A DNA stretch of 64,000 nucleotides, taken from positions 96,783,915 to 96,847,914 of the forward strand of contig JAMXBB010000009.1 in the NCBI GenBank assembly GCA_024138015.1, in the 5' to 3' direction. The translations under genes were made by a program, and so were the position numbers. Of the stretch, positions 60,195 to 64,000 are shown piece by piece (within the stretch, counting starts at the first letter, position 1; each line of letters starts with the position of its first letter). The DNA is from Lumnitzera littorea. Its lineage: Eukaryota; Streptophyta; Magnoliopsida; Myrtales; Combretaceae. The notes beneath the pieces were generated by a model that was not told where the DNA came from, did not search any database, and saw only the letters and a list, made by a program, of their open reading frames with translations.

Positions 60195-61467
60195 AGGTTA
60201 ATGTCACATTGGTATTCAAACTTTACCAAATTGCTCAATTTATTACCTCAACTTTGAAATGCTCAATCTATTACTTAATTAAATTTTTTATGATTATTTA
60301 TATTACCTAATCTAACTTCGTTAGACCGTGCTTGCTGATGTGGATGGAATGGACATATGGCACCACTATAAATTAATACCTGACACCTTTTACATATGGT
60401 ACTTGTTGATATGGCGTGAAATGTCACATGGCACCACTATGAATTAACATACGTCCTTACACATGGCACTTGTTGACATAATATAAAATGTTATGTAGCA
60501 GTGCCATTAATTAACACGTGGCACTTTTTCTAAAGAAAAATATAATTTATTTGAATAAACAATCCAAATATCAACATAAAACTAAGGATGGAGTACTCCA
60601 TGCACATATCACATTTTTCCACTTAATACTTTGAACAACCTATAATATATATAAGTTTTCTTATCTCTAACATTTTATGTAGGACATGCAACATGAAGAC
60701 AAGGGGTTGTTTTAGTTTTCACAAGAGGAATACTCTACTTTAACTCAATTTTTCTTACTTAACTCAACTTTCAATTTAAAAAAAAAAAAATGCTCAATTT
60801 ATAATATACTCTATGATTACTTTCAATCATACGAACATTTTTACAAGGAAACTTAAAAAATGGACTTGAAATTCTTATCAAAGTGAGCTCCATAAATGTA
60901 AAACATGCTTAAAGATCCCACTTTGACATAAATTTTAAGGATATTTAAGAAGTTTTTTTTATAAAAATTTTTGTACGATTTAAAAGTAATCATGGAATAG
61001 GTTATGCATTGAGCATGTTTTTTCTTAAGTTGAGTCAAGTGAGAAAAATTGGGCTAAAGTTGAGTCTTTCTTTTGCGAAAGCTACAACTTATAGTTTAAA
61101 CCCCTTGTCTTCATATTGCATGTCCCATAGGAATACTAGAGGTAAGAAAACTTATGTATATTATAAGTTGTTCAAAATGTCAAGTAGAAAAATGTGCTAT
61201 GTGATATTGTCTTGGAGTGGTCTATGATTAGAATTATGTTAATATTTGGATTGTTTATTAAGAAAATAAACTTTTCTGTAAAAAGAGTGTCACGTGTCAA
61301 AGTCAAAGTTGCCACATGTTAATTCACAGTATTGTTACATGACATTTTGTGTCACGTTAACGTGTATCATATGTAAGGACATGTCAATTTGTAGTGATAG
61401 CACATAGTAAACATTCCAAAGTTGATTTAGCAATTTAATAAAATTCAAGTACTAATTGTAATAACCC
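60195..61467. mobile_element. Fold-back, Mutator-like non-autonomous element
   Basis: Nearly the whole 1273-bp segment is one diverged inverted repeat: the left arm (about 60195-60890) pairs with the right arm (about 60915-61467), around a short loop near 60900. Shared words include CAACTTTG-AATG, ACATGGCAC/GTGCCACGTG-type blocks, AATCCAAATATCAACATAA, TAAGTTTTCTTA and GACAAGGGGTT. The ends are AGGTTAATG and its counterpart ATAACCC, bracketed by identical 9-bp repeats, the duplication length of Mutator elements. No coding is present: frames at 60853-61038 and 61009-61227 are arm sequence. Confidence 0.75.
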
Positions 61468-61476
61468 TTTTTCTTT
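61468..61476. repeat. 9-bp target-site duplication (right)
   Basis: It is the right copy of TTTTTCTTT. Confidence 0.6.
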
Positions 61477-62138
61477 TGCCAAAATTATTCTACATGCATT
61501 AATGTGGTAAATATACATTATAGTTGACATAATTTTATATGGTTGGCAACATTTAGGTAAAGTGGCAATGAAAAAAAATCATTAGAAAATAAAAGTAAGA
61601 AAAAGAAAAAAATTGAAACTAAAATTAAGTGCATATAGAGTGAGTAGAGTATTGGCTTTTACCCTATATATATTGATTTTCAAATTTTAAAATTATAAGG
61701 TATTTATACCACTCTAGATCTATCTTAAAATCTATAAATTTTTACAAATATTTTTATGATATTTAAATTCTATGGTAAATTTTCGACAACCTAAATCTAT
61801 TAATGTTCCAATAACAACTTAGTAGAGTAATTCTATATAAGATTTAGTAGTAATTTATAAGTGCATAATTTTACCCTAATGAAGGGTATCTTTTTGACTT
61901 CTCAACTTCCCTCTTATTATATATACACTATTATAGCAATATCACAACTAGTAGCTTAAGATTGCTTAGCCTTCTACCTAGCATTTGTCTTTATTTCGAG
62001 CATATTTTATTATCATCTCACCGTTTCATCCATGACCTATCATCATTAAGAATCATTTAGCAAGTATATAAAATATTATAATAAATTTATGGTTAAATCA
62101 ATCATCATAATCATTATACATATCATTACCTAGTGATC
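61477..62138. other. AT-rich intergenic DNA
   Basis: No gene or repeat that I can name is visible. Confidence 0.5.
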
Positions 62139-62151
62139 AAAGGAGTGATGA
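62139..62151. repeat. Target-site duplication of a LINE copy (left)
   Basis: AAAGGAGTGATGA here recurs at 63054-63066, directly after the poly(A) tract. Confidence 0.75.
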
Positions 62152-63056
62152 AAAACAAGTGTGGCTTCGGGTGAATTGTGCAATGTCTCGTAAGCAAATT
62201 GTTATTCCTTATCCCCCTTCTTCTCTCATTTTTGCTATAGCTTTGTGAGAATTAGGAAAGCTAGAAATTTGAAGATTTTTTAGGGAAAGATTCTATTGTC
62301 TTTTATAACTGCTGTTGTTAGAGCTTTTTTATTGGAATTCTAGTCCTATGTTAGGCGTGCATGGATGCCTTACAAGTGTGAGGTTGTAAATTTGCAGCAC
62401 CCTTATGTGTTAGAAGGTTAGACAACACAGTATCTAGATGGGTTGGTTTTAACAACATGGCCAAGCTTCTATTGATGGTATCCTTCATGATAATTTGTTT
62501 CGATAGTAATTTAGCTATAGTAAAAAAATTGGTCAAGTTGATGTTATGGCTACTGAAATGTAGGGCATATATTAACGTATTTGTTATGCTTTGCAAAGAA
62601 ATCTTTTTAAGCTTCAAATTTGTTGTGATACAAGAGCTGCTATTATGTTGCTCACTGATTATAAAAATCCTAAACTAAAATATCATTATGTGATTACTGC
62701 TTGTAAGTAGCTGCTATTGAAGCTCAAGGAAGTGCAATTTAGATTGATATCAAGGGAACTTAACTAGGTTGCGGATAGGCTAGTTACAAAAGTTTGGTTT
62801 GATGGTGTAAATAAATGTTTTTTTCCTTCACCTACAGGGGATCTCTGTGGTCTTTTTGCAAAGGGTATTGTAGATAGGGGATTTGCTAGCATGCATAAAA
62901 CTATTGTAGTTCCTATTATTTCTCTTGCTACCATGAATGGCTATTGAAGTAAATGTAGGTCATATAGTATTTTTTTGAATGCAAAGCAAGACTAAGATGC
63001 TACTCTTTGTTCACTTTAAGTAAATAATAGTAATGCGTTACCAAAAAAAAAAAAAA
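62152..63056 (+). mobile_element. 5'-truncated LINE with RNase H domain and poly(A)
   Basis: The copy is about 0.9 kb, ends in a 14-base poly(A) (63043-63056) and is flanked by the AAAGGAGTGATGA duplication, the signature of target-primed reverse transcription. Plus-strand translation gives a decayed plant RNase H (RVT_3) domain: ASIDGILHDNLF (about 62467), FSYSKKIGQVDVMATEM, a helix ICYALQRNLFKL, CDTRAAIMLL (about 62620), and VQFRLISRELN-VADRLV (about 62728). Stops interrupt the frame. The domain order fits the C-terminal end of L1-type plant LINEs. Frames at 62457-62678 (+) and 62351-62617 (-) are shadows. Confidence 0.75.
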
Positions 63057-63066
63057 GGAGTGATGA
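63054..63066. repeat. Target-site duplication of the LINE copy (right)
   Basis: AAAGGAGTGATGA follows the poly(A); the first A residues overlap the tail, so at least ten bases (GGAGTGATGA) are firm. Confidence 0.75.
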
Positions 63067-64000
63067 TAAAAAGAAGAGAGAGTAGGCAAAATCAAAGCAC
63101 AATATGGTTCGATTGATAATGGATTTGAGCTAGCTATACATTCATTCATTATTATTATTATCCATTTTATAAAACTTAAAACATTGAAGTAAGTTCTTTT
63201 TATATTATTATTTAGTATACTTATAGTGTATATATAAAGTAAGTTAGAATTTTTACCTCATATATCTTAGATTTAAAGTATAGATTCTCAAATAAATATA
63301 ATATATGGAGGCATCGTATTTGTACTTGATGCTAAAGGAGTAAGTTTTAGAATTTTATACTTATAACATATCCCATGATCTTTTAACACTCGTCTATAAT
63401 CTACTCGGTCAAATATGGTCCATGGTGCAACGGGATTGAGAGCTCATTCCTAATGGTAACATAGTCTTTACTCTTTTTTGAACATGAAGAATGAAAATGA
63501 GAGAAATATTTCATTTTTCCTAGTATAAAAGAAATAATGATTAGCCCATATTGTCTATCAAATGCATTATAAGCTTTTCCAACCCTTTTCTTTTAGGGGA
63601 TCTCTTTTTAATAATTTTCTAAAATTTCCACTTATTTCCTTCAAAATATTTCTAAAATTAAAAACAGTTCTACCCATTTGATCCTTTTTGTTTCATTTCA
63701 ATCCTTTTTTATTTTTTATTTTTAAAGGAAGCACCCCATGCGTAAACTTCGGGATGGTATAACATAAACAGGTACGTTTGTTGCCGAAGGATGAGGCTTT
63801 TGTGAACAGCCCATCATTTAATTCGGTGTGTACATGTGAGGTAGACAAGCACGGGAGCAACGGATCTATCTCCGGAACGTAATAATATTACCATTGTCAT
63901 CATTAATTGCTGTATTGTACTCTTCTCCTACCGTTAGATTCCATTCACTACTCTCACTGAGATTCGTGCGAAATTTCTCATATCCCCACAAACCTAAGAC
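63067..64000. other. Intergenic DNA to the window end
   Basis: No gene is visible. The last 250 bp are less AT-rich and pyrimidine-rich on the + strand, which could be the upstream region of a gene beyond the window; that is speculation. Confidence 0.4.

Overview
The window is plant nuclear DNA, most likely from a dicot. It is AT-rich, its genes have spliced introns, and it carries a CYP82-type cytochrome P450, a plant BolA2 homologue, a plastid fibrillin (PAP) fragment and many Ty3/gypsy retroelements. All assignments come from reading translations and splice sites by eye; no database search was run.

Two host genes look intact. A two-exon cytochrome P450 (CYP82-like) lies on the + strand at 11621-16640; its exons join in frame to 524 residues and carry the expected haem, ExxR and PERF motifs. 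A three-exon BolA2 homologue lies on the - strand at 46965-52177 and includes a 23-nt micro-exon; it predicts a 92-residue iron-sulfur/glutaredoxin partner. A third host gene, a fibrillin, is broken at 35203-36048 (-): three exons remain, with a frameshift and a stop codon, and the 3' half is missing next to an LTR.

The rest is mostly transposable elements, often nested. 1-1730 is part of an LTR on the - strand, followed by a degenerate minisatellite (1731-2530). 2531-11300 is a decayed gag-protease element (-), split by a 3.7-kb solo LTR (6464-10165, target duplication ATACC). 17859-18797 is a 451-bp-arm near-perfect palindrome that ends against the only N in the window, so it may be an assembly artefact. 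20600-34584 is a Tat-type gypsy region: a partial antisense ORF, then pol (+), an 87-bp tandem repeat array, a second antisense ORF (-) split by a 2.8-kb solo LTR (30026-32854, target duplication AGGGA), and a 511-bp LTR at 34074-34584. 36900-41060 is a pol-less gag plus antisense-ORF element in the opposite orientation.

Further right are a LINE RNase H fragment (about 43000-43330, -), a Mutator-like transposase relic with internal duplications (44290-46130, +), a chromovirus-type gypsy polyprotein relic (54330-58800, -) with a mutated RT active site, a fold-back Mutator-like element with a 9-bp target duplication (60195-61467), and a 5'-truncated LINE copy with poly(A) and target duplication (62152-63056).

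The TE coding regions are full of stop codons, many consistent with C-to-T decay of methylated DNA. I see no operon-like organisation, CRISPR, tRNA or rRNA. No clearly new biological system emerged. The most useful leads are the palindrome at the N, the fold-back element, the truncated fibrillin gene, the pol-less gag elements and the BolA2 micro-exon.
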